Positions 1-12,924 of a stretch of DNA of 64,000 bases are shown piece by piece. The stretch is from assembly GCA_014871385.1 (NCBI GenBank), contig CM026426.1:26882265-26946264 (forward strand), written 5' to 3'. How positions within the stretch are numbered: position 1 is the first letter of the stretch; each line of letters starts with the position of its first letter. The notes under the pieces are model-generated. The model worked only from the letters and a program-made list of their open reading frames with translations, had not been told where the DNA came from and did not search any database. Made by a program: the position numbers and the translations under genes. Source of the DNA: Ceratodon purpureus (Eukaryota; Streptophyta; Bryopsida; Pseudoditrichales; Ditrichaceae).

Positions 1-2116
1 GGTTAGGGAGTGGACCTGAGGTTGGAAGAGAGCGCAGCAATGCGATTGACAGAGGCCGATTAAATGTCTCTCAATAACATTGTGACACAGTTGAGAACCC
101 CAGGGGCAGCCGCCGTTCGACGTGAGCCATGGGCGACGACATCTCATCCCTAAACCTAGAGCCTTGCAAGAAAGTGGGAAATCCCCCCCGATGAGTAAGA
201 CAAGAGCGCCCACAACTCTCCCGATCACGGCGCTCTGAACCATTACTACTGCTGCTGGTCTGCAAATCAGATAACAAACGGGACGGTATGCTAAATATCA
301 CCATACTGTCCGCCATCGTGGTGCATGTGGTGGAGAGTGGGAACTCCGTCTCAGAGGAGGTATCTTCAGCATCATAGCTATCCTAGGTTTAATGGTGGAA
401 GTCCTCACTCATGGACGTCGTGGATGGGTTTCCGAAGTGACGCGCCGTGTCGATGATTACTAGAAACTAACCAATATACCCGGTTGTTACCTGACAAGGC
501 CGACCAGGTACAAACCGAACTTCCCCACTTAGAAATAGATAATATAGATCAAAAGCAGCTTTCGCGAGAATCCCTCAGATGACGGCGCCTATCATGGTTG
601 GATGGGCCGAGGGTCGGGGATTGAAGGAGCCTCGTCGCTGAAGGTCATCCTCGGACGATGGCACCAAGAGACTAAGGTACTCTGGTTACGCACTACGGGA
701 GGTTTGGAATGGTCTATAGGTGCATGGGAAGACATAGAATATTTCTATTGCAACGCTGTTCAGGTGGGGACGTTCCCTTCAAGAGAGCACATGCGTTCCC
801 GCTCACCGATGTACTCTGCTTTCCTTGTTGCGCTGTTGCGTTCCGGAAGAGTGTACTGCAGACGCACACCCAACACTCCTAATTAGGGTTTACAGAGTAA
901 CGGACAATTTCTGAGGTGCTTACTCTGATCGTGGTGTGGTTGAAGTGGATAGAGAGTACTGAGAGGATGCATCGAGAGGATTTGGAATATAGCTCTGATT
1001 ACGGAACAGATTCGTTACGCGTTGACCGATTTGGTGGGGCACCAAGTCTGTTAGAGAGCGCAATCCGGGTGTATGAGTTAGGAGTGCTCGGTCCTCGTCA
1101 CGTCTGCATTGAGTTCTGCGATTGCAGTTCGTGTAGGAAACTTAGGTGGTTTAATAATCCGAAATGCAACTGCGCTCTCGGGAAAATGTGGGGAAAGTAT
1201 TTCACCCGTGGGATGGAGCGATGCGGGTGAAGTGGTTGCGTTGCAGGTGCAATACACTCTCGTCATTGGCGACCGTCGGCCCTCTCTATTCTGCAAGTGT
1301 CTTTACTACTCCCTACGCAGGAATACAATCCGTCGGAAGGTAGTACACGTCCCGAAGAATACGAAGAGCCTTCTGCAGAAGTCTCTAGCTCTGATTTTCC
1401 AGCGGACTTGGTTCGGATTGAATTCGACGGCTTGGAGGAGGTGTATCGCCTTGGATAGGACCAATGCTGGTCAGAATAGTTCTGCACAGAAAAGGGGATT
1501 TCGCTCAGACGCTTACATTTGTTGGGTTTTGCGAGGTGAAGCATTAGGTATGCTGCCATTCCTTGACCCGTTGGGCACCAATTGTGATTAAGGAGTTTTC
1601 GGTGGGTAGAAGTGCTTAATTACGTAGTTACCCGGATGTACATGGCTGTTCATTGACAGTGCGTGAGTCTGAAGAACCGCTGTCGTCGTTCTTCATGTTC
1701 TTAGAATGGAAGAGGGCATTCGAAGGAATCCACCGGGGGAGGCTCGCATCCTGTCTCGGAGGAGCGAAATTACTCAGGCGGGAGTTTGGCGTACGCGAGG
1801 CGGATGAGTTGGACGAAACCTGCCATGTCCATGTCAAATCCACATGCGGGAGGCGGAACTCACTCTCGACTCATACCGGAGATGCCTGAGGGATAATGGA
1901 AGGCATGTGTGGTTCTATGGAAGGACAGAGGTATGTCTCATATTTTCCTTCGTGTGTTGATGTGGTGCTCATATGTAAGATTAACCACGACAACTCAGGA
2001 ACTCGAATTCTGAAAATTCACTTAGAGCCTTCACCTTCCATGCACAGTAGAAGAACACAATACCGATTGGTTGATGCTATGAATTGGGATATCGCATGTC
2101 ATGAAGCACCTCCTGC
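1..2116. other. Left-edge region, possibly upstream exons of CACTA element 1
   Basis: No open frame here is convincing on its own. In one plus-strand frame around 1116-1160 a C-x-C-x2-C-R arrangement appears, with the same spacing as the Cys cluster in the N-terminal exon of CACTA element 2 (11226-11483). This stretch may therefore hold eroded or intron-split N-terminal exons of the downstream tnp2 gene. No terminal CACTA repeat is visible, so the left end of the element lies outside the window or is lost. The remainder shows nothing I can name. Confidence 0.3.
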
Positions 2117-2693
2117 CTAACAGTCGAAGATGTTCTGTTGTACCAGGGATACGAGGACGACGACTCCGACGTCGAGTGGGAGGACCACATTACGTGGTAC
2201 TATGGAGCGCAGGCGAGAATGCGTCCAAACGCACTACGGCGGAGGGATTTAGACCCGGGGATTTGATGTGACGCAGATGGTAGTCGAAGCTCATGATATC
2301 GTGGACAGAATTCATGAAGAGGTGATGGTGGACCAGGTTCATGCTGGAGAGCATCCGAGAGGAGATCCGCACCAACAGAGATTTCCGAATGGAGTCAGCG
2401 ACGACTTAGGGCAGGAGAACAGAGCATCACCCGTAGGAGCAGGTCGGGGTGGGGGGATTCCTAGTCCGGAGAGAAGCAGTGACTCGGCAATCCCCTTACG
2501 CGAGGAAGGTAATGCAGCAGGTGAAGACGGCCGTGACATCTCCGATGCACCGTCAGTCGACGTTTCTGATGATAGCTCTGGAGACGAGGGGGCGCACCAG
2601 TGGGGAGACTCTGACGACGAGACAGACGCTTCCATCGCGGCCCTAGAGGAGGGCAGCGACTACTCCCTTGTTCCCAGGATCAGAATACTCTAG
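2117..2693 (+). CDS. Probable upstream coding segment of CACTA-1 transposase (acidic)
   Basis: Two successive open frames read through this stretch. The first (about 2117-2266) follows a possible AG acceptor and encodes an Asp/Glu-rich start ending in a basic patch. The second (2268-2693) encodes an Asp/Ser/Glu-rich low-complexity segment. Copy 2 has acidic sequence at the equivalent place before its conserved core. A frameshift or an unrecognised short intron lies near 2260. The placement by position before tnp2 is inference; no domain is recognised. Confidence 0.35.
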
Positions 2694-5600
2694 CATGGGA
2701 ACGACGTATGTGCTTCTAAGTAGTGGAAAGCTGCACGGCTGTTCCGACGTCTACCTGGATGAGCTATTCCGGACCTTAAGCACTACCATTCTTCCTAAGC
2801 CGAATACCTTACCCAAGACTTACAGAGAGGCATCCGAGTACTTGAGGAAGTTGGGCCACACTTACAAGTCAATCGACTCCTGCCCCAACAATTGTTGCCT
2901 GTATCGGAAGGACCTGAAGGACGCTCGTGTTTGTCCACATTGCAGGGCTCCGAGAAAAAGAAGAGCAGGGAGATCAGAAGTGCCGTTCAAGGTTACGAGG
3001 GCCTTCCCTCTTACTCCGCGACTCAAACGGATGTTTCGAAGTGCTCTTCAGGCAGCTGCAATGACATGGTGGGCGACCCTCGCAGTCACGGACGGTGTGA
3101 TGTCTCATGTCTCTCACTCAGCGCAATGGAAGTGGATCTCGGAGAGATTTCATGCAGAGTTTGGCCATGACGATAGAAACGTGCGAATGGCTCTTGTTAC
3201 AGATGGATTCAACCCCCACGCAGACAAGAGGAGTACTTACTCTATATGGCCTATTCTCCTCATGAACTACAACATTGCACCGTGGCTTACGACGAAGAAT
3301 TATTTTATTATGTTGGGGATCCTAATCCCGGGTCCTAAATCCGTAACAGCTGATTACTTCGATATCTATATGGAGCCACTGATTGAAGAACTCTTACATC
3401 TTTGGGAAGAAGGGGTGTACTGCATGGATGTCGCCCGTTATAAGGAGTCGTCTCATTTCATATTGAAGGCGATGATCATCTGGACAATTGGCGACTTCCC
3501 AGCCTACGGCGTTTTAGCTGGTTGCACAACCAATGGGTTCGTTGGCTGCCCAGTGTGCGGGGAGGGCTTTAGATCACGGCGTTCTAAGGTTTTACACAAG
3601 AACGTCTTCTGTGGATGTGCCCGCAGGTTCCTTGTTAGGGCAGACCATCCCTTCAGGGGCGACAGTTCAAACTTCATAGATGAGGAGCACCGAGTGGCCC
3701 CTACTCCCGTTACCGGAAGTGAAGCATTGCAGAGGGGAGAGGAGCGTGTCAGGTGGCTTAGAGAGTATGGAAGACCGAAGGAAAATGACCCCGTCAGAAG
3801 GCACGGCATCAAGCGAGTTTCCTCACTATATAGGCTTCCTTACTGGAAGGTAAGAGTGCCACTGAGCCGCCCCTGATCCTTGTTTACAGTCTGCACATGT
3901 TGTCTTCGACGTCTCGATATTGTGTGGCTCCAGTGGCTTCATGTCATGATCACTTGGGACTCTATGTCTAGACGTCGGGGTGATGTAGCTGTCTTAACAT
4001 ATGTCATTGAAGTTTAGCCCAGCCTTTTTTTTCGGTGTCGATAAACTTGCTGGTGAATGGGGTTCGAACTACCAGGCTCTGTCCACCGGGACTTCTAACC
4101 ATTCATTTAGCGTATGTTGTTCTCTTAGATAGCGTATAATGACTGCTGGAATTGGATTATATGATCATGCTGTTCGACGACATGAATTGCACATGTCGAT
4201 GCTCACCTGCGCATGATCTGGTACTGTGTGACCAGATGAATATGTAGCAGACTATGTTTCTCGGTGCAATGGTCAGTCGTGCTTGCTGATCCCCCATTCT
4301 TATATTTTCAGCTGAAGTCTCACAACTTTCTTCATGGTGCTGTGAATAGGAACTTCCAGTTAGGCACACACTCGACGTCATGCATGTGGAAAAGAATATA
4401 GCGGTTACAATTACTGGATTTTTACTCGGTGAAGAAGACACGATAGCCGTGCGAAAGGACCTACAGGATCAAGGGGTCATGCCTAGTCTGCATCTTGTGC
4501 GGGATGAGTTAACCGATAGCTACCTGATGCCGCAGGCACCCTACGTTCTTAGCCCCGGTGAGAAACGACGAGTCCTACAGACGATCAAGAATGTTCAAAC
4601 ACCGACTGGTCACTGTTCGAACTTGTCGAAGGTAGTTAACTTGGATAAAGGGAAGTTCCAGTTCATGAAAAGCCACGACTGGCATGTTGTTCTAGAGGAG
4701 GTGTTACCTGCCGCCTTGAGAGGGTCGCTCGCAGATGGACCTCGGGTAGCTGTTATTCGACTAGGGCACTGCTTCAAGAAGATTTGCGAGAAACAAGTAA
4801 CCGTGAGTGAGCTCCCGAACTTATTGAACTACATTGCCGAAACTTGCTCTCTGCTGGAGATATACTTCCCACTGGCGTATTGGAATATAATGCCCCATCT
4901 CGTACTTCACTTGCCAAGGGAGCTTTACTGGTGCGGGCCCGTTCATGCCCGCTGGATGTATAGCGTGGAAAGGTACTTAGGTCACTTGAAGAGCCTCGTG
5001 CGTAATAAGGCCAGACCCGAAGGATCCATTGCCCAGGGTTATATGTATACGGAAGCCATCGGATTCGTCACAGAGCATTTCCAAATGTATCCAGGAGTTG
5101 CGAGACTACTCTGGGACATGGAAGAAGACGAACAGGACGCAGGGGAGGTGATGGAGGGGCAGGGTCGTGAGCAATTCTGGGACGACATTGAATTGAAGAA
5201 ACTTCACGAACATGTTTTGCGTCACTGCGTCCACACGGAGGACCTCTATAGGTATGCTACCCTCATGCGTACTGTTTGGGTCAGTGTCATCGCATTGGTG
5301 ACTAAATAAAGAGTGCTCTAACTGTTATTAAAACGAGTACGTAGAGTACTGTTTAACTCTACAGCCGTTTCTGTTGCAGTATTTTCTCAGAGGAAAGAAG
5401 ATCGCTTAGGGGTCGCAATCCAAGGAGACTCGTTCCATTCGCAGACTGGATCGAAGAGAGAGTGCGTCAAATGGGAATCGATGGTCATAACCCCTCTCCA
5501 GATCTGGTGACTATGTCCAGACTTCCGTCTCCGTACGTAAAGCATCATAACTCGATGTGGGCTTTCGGCTACCACTTCAGAACTGACGAAGAGGACGGGA

Positions 5601-6391
5601 AACAACACGTAACCTTCGACGCTGGAGTGGCAGCCATCATAAACCAAACCTGCCGTTCTTCAGTGTCGGATGTGAACCAAATTGAGTCGGAGCTCCTTTA
5701 TGTAGGAATTATTAAGGACATACTGCGCGTTGACTACGGACATTTGAAGTTCAACGTATTGAGGTGTTCATGGATCAAGCCTGATCTCGCAGGGGAGCCG
5801 ACAATCAAAGTAGACCAAGACGGTTTTTGGCTCGTAAAACACGCTGCTCGACAGAGTGCAGACGTCGAGCCGTATCTCATGGCCGCACATGCCCGTCAGG
5901 TCAGTTAATCGACGCAATTCCCTTTCATTCGTACAGTCTCCCAATGTTTGCATTCCGGTCTAAGCTGAACCTCTGAATTGCATCATGAGCATCGTATCAC
6001 TTATCACAGTCGTCATTATGGACTACCCAATGCCGAACAGGTTTATTTTGTCGATGATCCATACAATGAAGAATGGAAGGTTGTGAGGTACAAGGAGCCG
6101 AGATCACGGCGGGTCACTGATGGGCTACCAGACGCTTCTCTTAGCGCACCAGGTCGGACCACTGCCACCGAGCTTAACATTGCTAGAGGACAAGGCGAGG
6201 CTGCAGCTGAGCCTCAGAGGCAGCCAGTACTAGAGGCCGACGTGGTGCATGTCATGGCACACGAAGAGGTCGACGAAGAAGCAGCTTACATGCAAACGGA
6301 CCACATCCATTCCGATTCAGAGGACGACATCCCCAACGACGAGGCAGCAGTTCCAGTGATTCCCGTACCTAATGCGATTGACGATGCATAA
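2668..6391 (+). CDS. CACTA Tnp2-type transposase, copy 1 (four exons)
   Basis: This is the transposase of an En/Spm element. Exon 1 (2668-3849) has the Tnp2 hallmarks: a CPxxCxLY segment, CPHC, the SDGFNPH-like segment (here TDGFNPHADK), YSIWP, the GPKS block, DIYMEPLIEEL and a second CPVCG zinc knuckle, ending in the conserved PYWK at a GTAAGA donor. Exon 2 (4350-5251) resumes in phase with RHTLDVMHVEKN and holds the DUF4218-like block (HLP, WMYSVERYLGHLKS, RNKARPEGSIA). Exon 3 (5380-5899) carries FADWIEERV and a GYHF motif. Exon 4 (6041-6391) starts VYFVDDP and ends in an acidic tail. All joins keep frame. The true start is uncertain because earlier exons are not resolved. Length and order match plant Tnp2 proteins. 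Confidence 0.85.
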
Positions 6392-7749
6392 CTCTAACGA
6401 GTTTGAAATGCCATCAGCCCTTCACGCAGAGCTTGAACTCGGTGTTACTACGGCATTCCCTAAGACATTGGTACGTCAATTCAGCGAATGAATCCTTCAT
6501 TACAGTCTCTCACAGCATTCTGCAAACTGATCAGTTGAGGTTACTCTCTGAGGTCAGTAACTGAATAACTCCCCAAAAGTTTTTCCGCAACCTCTATATT
6601 CTAGGTTCTGTTCAGAGAAATACCGTGTGCTTCTCTGGCCATGGGGCATCAGTAGGTCCACGGTTTAGTATATCCACATCCCTCTTAGGTAATATGTTCA
6701 CACGTCCAAACTGAGTCAGAGGCTCGTCCCATGTACTGACTTGTCAGAACTTGCTTCACGTACGAGCCAAGGTTCTGACGGAGGACGGTCATGTCACCAG
6801 CACCGGACACTGAGTAGGCGGAGCCTCTTTCACCTGTCACAAAATCTTAGCCTGTTTGTCTATTCAGGAAGTCCATCTAATCAATCATAATCCAGAGGAC
6901 GAGTACATACGCATGTCAGTTCCAGCCGTTTCGAGTCCATTCCATCAAAGTAGGCGTAGGTCATGCCGTCATGGGGCACTGAAGTAGACATGAGTAGAAC
7001 GCATAGCATCCCATCAGCGAGGCGGCTCCTTCTAGTTTCACATGTCATTATTCTGTCACCTCTGGGCTGTAATTAGCAGCAGTCTGCCTCGCTGTATCGT
7101 CAATGAGTGGAAGGTGTTGTGGAGAATTGACAGGTTAGTGACACAATGACCATCGTGGCGTATCCACACCCGTCACGCATTGGATTTCAGCATCATATTA
7201 TGACAGGGAGCAATAGATGTGAGGTGACTACCAGCCCCAATCAATTGTCGGCTGTCTTCTAGAACCCTAATTTCCTCAGAATAAAGCGAGTCGCCTGAGA
7301 GATGGAGAGGCGGATGCTCCTCAATGCTTCCATCGCACAGGTGGGCGGAGCCTCCAGAGTGCGAACCCGTCGACTGATGCTTTCTGGCGTCTGTGTGCTA
7401 ATCCACTCCTTCCCCGGTGCGTGCGAAGCAGAATCACGGGCTTCATTACTGAACCAGGTACGCGCTTCCATCTATGATATTATGTTCCGAATAGTATTTC
7501 CATGTGCTTGTACCATGCTGACTTCTCCATATCTTGTCGACGGTCCAGACGCCCTTCTCCTCCATATTGTGTGTGTTTGAATGACTCGTAACCATTTCAT
7601 CCTCCGAATTTGTTGGGTTCTCGTTCCTCTTTGCTGGAGTTGTGTAGTTAGTGCGCCTTTTTTTTATTTACAATGGAATAGAATTTAACCCTTGCTGTCT
7701 CGGCTATGGAAGACTTAATCAATATGATGTCTTCTGTATGTCTTCGCAG
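6392..7749. other. Inter-gene region of CACTA-1
   Basis: This lies between the transposase stop and the first clear exon of the second gene. An open stretch from 7302 with a possible donor at about 7458 could be an upstream exon. However, its phase (0) does not fit the phase-1 acceptor at 7749, so I do not join it. Otherwise I see nothing. Confidence 0.4.
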
Positions 7750-9908
7750 ACATGGCCATCGACAGCCATGACATTCCACGGAACCCTCATCGGGGATCGC
7801 CACGATGGTTTTTCGTGGACAAGAAACTGAATAACTACGGATACTTGCCGGGAGCCCCGAGACGCGACCGGGACGCACTTCCAGACATAGTCGTGAACGA
7901 GGAGAAGTGTGCGAAGCGATGGGGACCAAAGCAACACGGCAAATTCTGGTACGCGCGGCCAGGTTCGAGCGAGAGTCCGAGAATGATACAGAGGATTGAG
8001 AGTCTGTACGAGGTTACCCACCAGCGCCCAATGGGGAAGCAGCGCTGCATTGGACTCGCCTTTGCACGGGGACTGATTGCAGAGAAGCTCGGGCACGCAG
8101 TGGATTGGGCCTCCTTTGCCGCCAAGCAGTGTCAGCGGGGGGGGCGTCCGTTCATATCCTTAGAAGAGCTGAGAAGCAAAACAAGACGGGAGTCCGGTTG
8201 GTGGCCACGGATTGAGGCGTCGGAGCTGAACGCGAATGACTTGGAGGGGGCTCCGGATGACTGGGAGGTTAATAGGCATCCTCGGCAGATGAACATGAGG
8301 CTCATCAACGGCTACGACTTGAAGGATGCCTTGCCAACGAGGCCGGACACCGTCGTCTCCCCACCACTGTACGGGCGAGTGGTTCATATCGGAGGTCAGC
8401 CCCCCTACCGTTTCCCTTCAAGTACCTTGAATATGAATTCTACTCCGCTACTCTGACATGAAATTACATTGTTCTGTACTGAAATAGATGCTGGCTGTTT
8501 GTACATAGTGTCGTCGCATGCAGACAGTGATACTGCAAGCTCTGGGAGTGACTCGTCGGAGAAGATAGTTAATAACCACGGTGAGTCTCCTGTCATCCAT
8601 TATGTACGCTGATGTTCAATCCAGTGTTAGTTAAATAATCCTACAATTGGAGGACATTGTGCTTGGTGGAATCCACTACGTCTGCCAATCATTAGAATGT
8701 ATCGAGGCGTGTGGTCCAATTCGTGCAGGTACAGCTCCACTCTCGGTTGAAGAGGTCCAATCCGCGGAAGTACCACCTATTGCAACACAAGGATCACCAA
8801 TCGTAGAAGGAGGCAACGAGTGGGACAGCTGCCCCGTGTCACCAGGACCAGGTACTATTATGTACTCCAGAAATAGCCTCGGTTTAGCTTGTTAGTAGAT
8901 TTGAAGATATAACACTTAAGTGTTTAGTCGAATAGAAGCACTTTTTAACTTGCTAATGGGTGGCCGTCAGCAGTTTCTCCTGTCGGTGGTCGCCAGGTTG
9001 GACGATCCACATCGGACTCTGATTACGAGCCGTCCGACAGGCATAGGACTGAAACGAGTATCCACCCATCCGCCGGCGTGGAGCGCGACCTCGAGGACAT
9101 TGTTAGCGATGAGGATGTCCTCGGAGTAGACATCTCCGACCGTGTTCACGCCGAATGTGAGTTTTCAAGAGTTCCCCTGTCATTGTCTCATCCTGAAATT
9201 GTAGTCGAGAAGTGAGACACCTAAACCTTACTGAACCTATTCGACTTCAGAACCACAACCCGTCTTGATTTTTTTTTTAATCTCATGCGACGACGTGGGC
9301 TTACTGTACCTCTGAATTTTGCAGTGGATCACTGGGCCGTGGAGGCTGGATTCTACACAATCGAACCCGAAGCACAGTTGACCTTCCTCCAAGAGAAGGA
9401 GACGGAGTTCAAGAGAGAGTCGAAGAAGCGGAAGGCGGAGGAGGAGGCACAGGAAGGGTGGCTTACGAAGATGAGATGGAAAACAATTGACATGGCTTTT
9501 CCACCTGAGGGGAATGAGGCGTCGCAGGTGCCGGATTGCAACATCGTAGTGGACAAGTATGTGGCGGATTCCAACGTTTCTGTGAAGTTCTCACCGCTGA
9601 GGTTCCAGCGACGTCCACTATTACTCCCTCGCGGTGAGCGATCTATCACCTTTCACTTACATAAGGATAATCTCTACTGCTGAGTTGCTTACGTACTCAT
9701 GAATATATATAACGTATCACTTTTTGTGAGTGCTGATAGTCGTAGCCATGTCTCCTGTAACAGCAGTTACACTTATAGAATATCTCTGTACTACGTGTGT
9801 GAATTTGACGCAGAGGTTGCGGCTTCTGGTTCGGGATCGGGAGATTACGATGCGAATGTTGGAAGGAATATGGGGAGCATCAATATCGGGGACACCGATA
9901 GCGACTGA
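7750..9908 (+). CDS. Second gene of CACTA-1, six exons, unknown function
   Basis: I do not recognise this protein. Exons at 7750-8394, 8509-8580, 8729-8851, 8971-9156, 9325-9633 and 9814-9908 are all bounded by AG/GT signals and join in one open frame ending at TGA. Every intron is phase 1, and the four middle exons (72, 123, 186 and 309 bases) are multiples of three. The first exon encodes about 215 residues rich in aromatic and basic residues. The next three encode a Ser/Asp/Glu/Pro-rich linker. Exon 5 encodes a helical KKRKAEEEA-type segment and a compact C-terminal part. Exon 6 ends in a Gly/Ser/Asp tail. It lies just downstream of tnp2 in the same direction, where CACTA elements carry a second (TnpA-like) protein; that role is inference. 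An earlier exon ending in phase 1 probably exists. Confidence 0.6.
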
Positions 9909-11225
9909 TGTGTTCAGAATTGGAGGGCTTCAGTAATAGTATGAGTACTGGGGGGTTTTGGTCTGTACATAAATCATTTTGATGCACATCCGGACGGGCT
10001 GATATAGAGCTTTAAAATGAACTTGACGACTGCCGGAGAGTTAGTGTGATCGTAAAGTAGGTGTGATCGGAAATTAGGTGTGAGCTTAACATTTTCTTTG
10101 AACTCACTCGGGTATCATGTGCGTGATTGCACCGGACTGAGCGTATCCGCTATGTGGTGCACTCGTTACATACTTCTATAATGGATAATTGAATTTCGTT
10201 TCTATCTTCGTATTACTACAGGCCCATGAATTCCACTGCTTTTTCTGTGAAATGGCGTGCTTGTCATGTACTGGACTGGATGTGGTCGTTCAAAGTATTA
10301 GGAAAAAAATTGCATCCCTCAGACGTCTATTTGAATCTAAGTGACGACGCGGTACAACTACCGTAATGTGGATCAACAGTAATATCATCAGGAAAAAAAG
10401 CGTACTGTACACATTGAGGTCATTCTCCCACATGAAGCACCGGGCATCAACCGGCACCCGAGTCACCCCAACGAGGACGACCTCGAAATCGTGGGACCTA
10501 AAATTCCCGGCGTCTTGGACCAGTAATCTCGTAGCTATGTCGAGGGAGGGTCGTAATTCATACGTGGCTCGCGCTTGCTTATTACCCTGTCCGAGGTGGT
10601 TCCACCCAGGATAAATCCAGTACCATCGCGCATCCTGATTCGATGTTCAGCCTTCCAAGGAGTGGCCCACACCGCCCACACCGGCGACCACGCAGGGAAA
10701 GACAGAAACCGCCGGAGGAGCGCCTAAGCCGCGACCCAGCCCTTACAGTCCGGAGTGAGAAACGACCACTTCGCTAGTAGTGAGGTCCAGGCGATGTCTT
10801 CCATTTTGATGGCGGACCAAAACAGCGAGCTTTGTCCTCTATATACACCAAGGGAGCTGGTGGCGTTGATTTACTTAGAACACATTAGAAAGGAAGCACA
10901 TTTTTTCAATGCACGCCCAGGTCCGTCAGAAATTCTTATTTTGGGATTCGGCAGGATCGCCTCTACATGTAGGTTATTTTATAAGTTCCTTGGAGACGGG
11001 TATGTCCGGGATCACTTTTTTTTTGACTACTATCACCTATTCGAAATGATTATTTAGAAGCACCAAGGTATCCTCCACGTTTACTCACTGAAATGCGATT
11101 CCTTTCGTCATGTGTCAGTTCGCGGAATTTTGGAAAGGTTTCTTTAAATTATGACATCAACTAATGCTTCGTATTACGCAGGTAACAGAAGGGAATATTA
11201 AGCGTCCGTTACTCACAACCGACGA
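9909..11225. other. Region between the two CACTA copies
   Basis: Short open frames (10366-10614 and 10755-11057) show no known motif and no good splice context. The boundary between the two CACTA copies must lie here or close by, but no terminal repeats are visible. I see nothing else to support. Confidence 0.35.
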
Positions 11226-11483
11226 GTGATAAAAATGAGGAGGCGTCGTTACGTGCCAGCATACCATATCGAGCGCTCTATCTCCCGCCAGTTAGAGTTA
11301 CAAGAGTATCCCTGTGCATGCTCAAAGTGTCGTGGGGGCCGCATCCGCAAAGTGGAGACAGTGAAGAACCACCACAGACTGTATGGACGAGACCCGTATT
11401 TTTCTCATCCTATATTGGTACGTAACAATCTATGTGACTTAGTAAGTGCATTCACTGATCATGTTCAGAATAGATTCGTTTGA
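11226..11483 (+). pseudogene. N-terminal exon of CACTA-2 transposase
   Basis: The open frame carries the N-terminal Tnp2 signature: an RRYVPAY-like start, then C-x-C-x2-C-R followed by a basic helix, H and GRDPYF. Plant Tnp2 proteins start with the comparable CPCRKC...VxxHLxxxGF block. A stop follows after a further 20 or so residues, and an intron probably begins near 11418 (GTACGT after ATATTG). It belongs with the exon that resumes after the nested element at 12925. Confidence 0.55.
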
Positions 11484-11620
11484 CGTTTTTGCTGCTTGCA
11501 TTGAAAGGGACCATGATCATAATGTAACCCCTGACTGATATTACATTTTTCCAACATTATTAAAAAATTAACTTTGCATTAGTAACGATCTTGCACACCG
11601 TGGACGGTAGGAATTTAAGA

Positions 11621-12924
11621 CACTACAAGAAAAAAAAGGCAGTGAATCAACTAAGGGGGAAGAGGACTCTCTTGGTGGAGGCTGTCAACTCGGACGTCTT
11701 GGTTCGGACGTGAGGAACAGAGTTTAGTTGATTCTAATTCCGGGAGTCAGTGACGTGCCACTTGACGGGCCATGTCGGATCCGCAGACGACGTAGGTGCC
11801 AGGTAAACGTCCAAATCAGATCACGTACGTGGATTTCTCTCCGCTAATTTTGCGATTTGCAATTTTTCAGGGTTTTCGGTTTAGGGTGTATTGCTGGTGT
11901 TTAGGGTTTAAGTTGTTGATGTGTGCAATGTTGATATGGCCAATGTTGATGTGATCTTGAAGTTCATTCTTGTAATCTCAGGATAACACAAGCCTCTGTC
12001 AAAAAGCTTCTCAAGCTTATTGCAACACTTTAGCAAATTGCACCCTAGCATCTTTGGTCGAAACTAATGGTGGTTTGGTGCCAGCTCAACCTGCGCATCA
12101 CAAAATGAATACTTACCAATCGGCAAGATTGAACAACTGGCTAAACAAAGACGAGAAGCCATCTCGTTGTACATCTGCTCAACTGCTCCGTTGAGTGTAA
12201 GATCGCAGTACTACTTGTATCTCCGAGCTGGAGCGCAGCTTGATCTGAGACATCCGTCGTGAGAACAACTGGAAGTAAAAATCACACCTGCAAAACACTG
12301 CAGCACTATACTCATAAGCTCAAGCTAAGCTCAAGCTGAAACCATCAACTCACCTGCAGCCTCGATTCAAGCTCGAAACCTGATTGCAGCTGCACAAAAC
12401 CGGTAACACAGAACTGGTCACACGAAATAGGTTACACAAAACAGGTTGCAGCACTTCGAGCAGGAGATTAGACTTACGACTCTCGTTGCAGCACTCCGAC
12501 CAGTAGGTCACACTTGCGAAACAGGTTACAGCACTTCGAGCTCCACTAAGCAAGTTCCCCCTCTACGCCGCCACAACACCTCCTCCAAACATCTCCTAAA
12601 CCCTGCCTTCAAACCCTAAGAAACTCCAGACTTCATCTGTTCATACTTCCTGATCGGACGGTGTCACCTTATATTACTTGTCACCTTAGATTCCGGTGCG
12701 TTCCACTCACAAGGGGAACTATGCCACGTCATGGCGGAGTACAAGAGTCAGGAAACGGAAACAACACATTTCTCTCGATCCAGAACAAACTTCTCTTGAT
12801 CCAAAAACAGCCTCATTCTGTTCACTTGGCTCACGTTCTAAATCAACTAAAAGACATGTCTCCTGTTGGCTCTAAGAGTTTCCTCTTGATTATTAGTTGA
12901 ATTCAGCTCGATTTTCTTGTAGTG
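11621..12924. mobile_element. Non-autonomous CACTA element, 1,304 bp, nested in CACTA-2
   Basis: The left end reads CACTACAAGAAAA and the right end is its exact inverse complement, TTTTCTTGTAGTG. Similarity continues imperfectly inward; both ends contain a GAAT(T)CAACTAA tract. The flanks carry the 3-bp duplication AGA, as expected for CACTA elements. Inside there is no transposase, only short imperfect repeats of a motif like ACAGGTTGCAGCACTTCGAGC around 12430-12550. It must have been moved by an autonomous CACTA element. Confidence 0.88.

Larger units (their letters stand above)
2117..9908 (+). mobile_element. CACTA (En/Spm) DNA transposon, copy 1
   Basis: Two genes in the same orientation, a Tnp2-type transposase and a second multi-exon gene downstream, give the two-gene layout known for plant CACTA elements. 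Neither terminal repeat nor target-site duplication was found, so the limits given are those of the recognised coding parts. The exon structure of both genes is open with consistent splice phases, so this copy looks far less decayed than copy 2. The family call is firm from the transposase; the extent is uncertain. Confidence 0.6.

Noticed and set aside
1-2116. Several open frames of 60-160 codons at the left edge as genes
   Set aside because: They overlap on both strands, lack family motifs and have no splice or start context.
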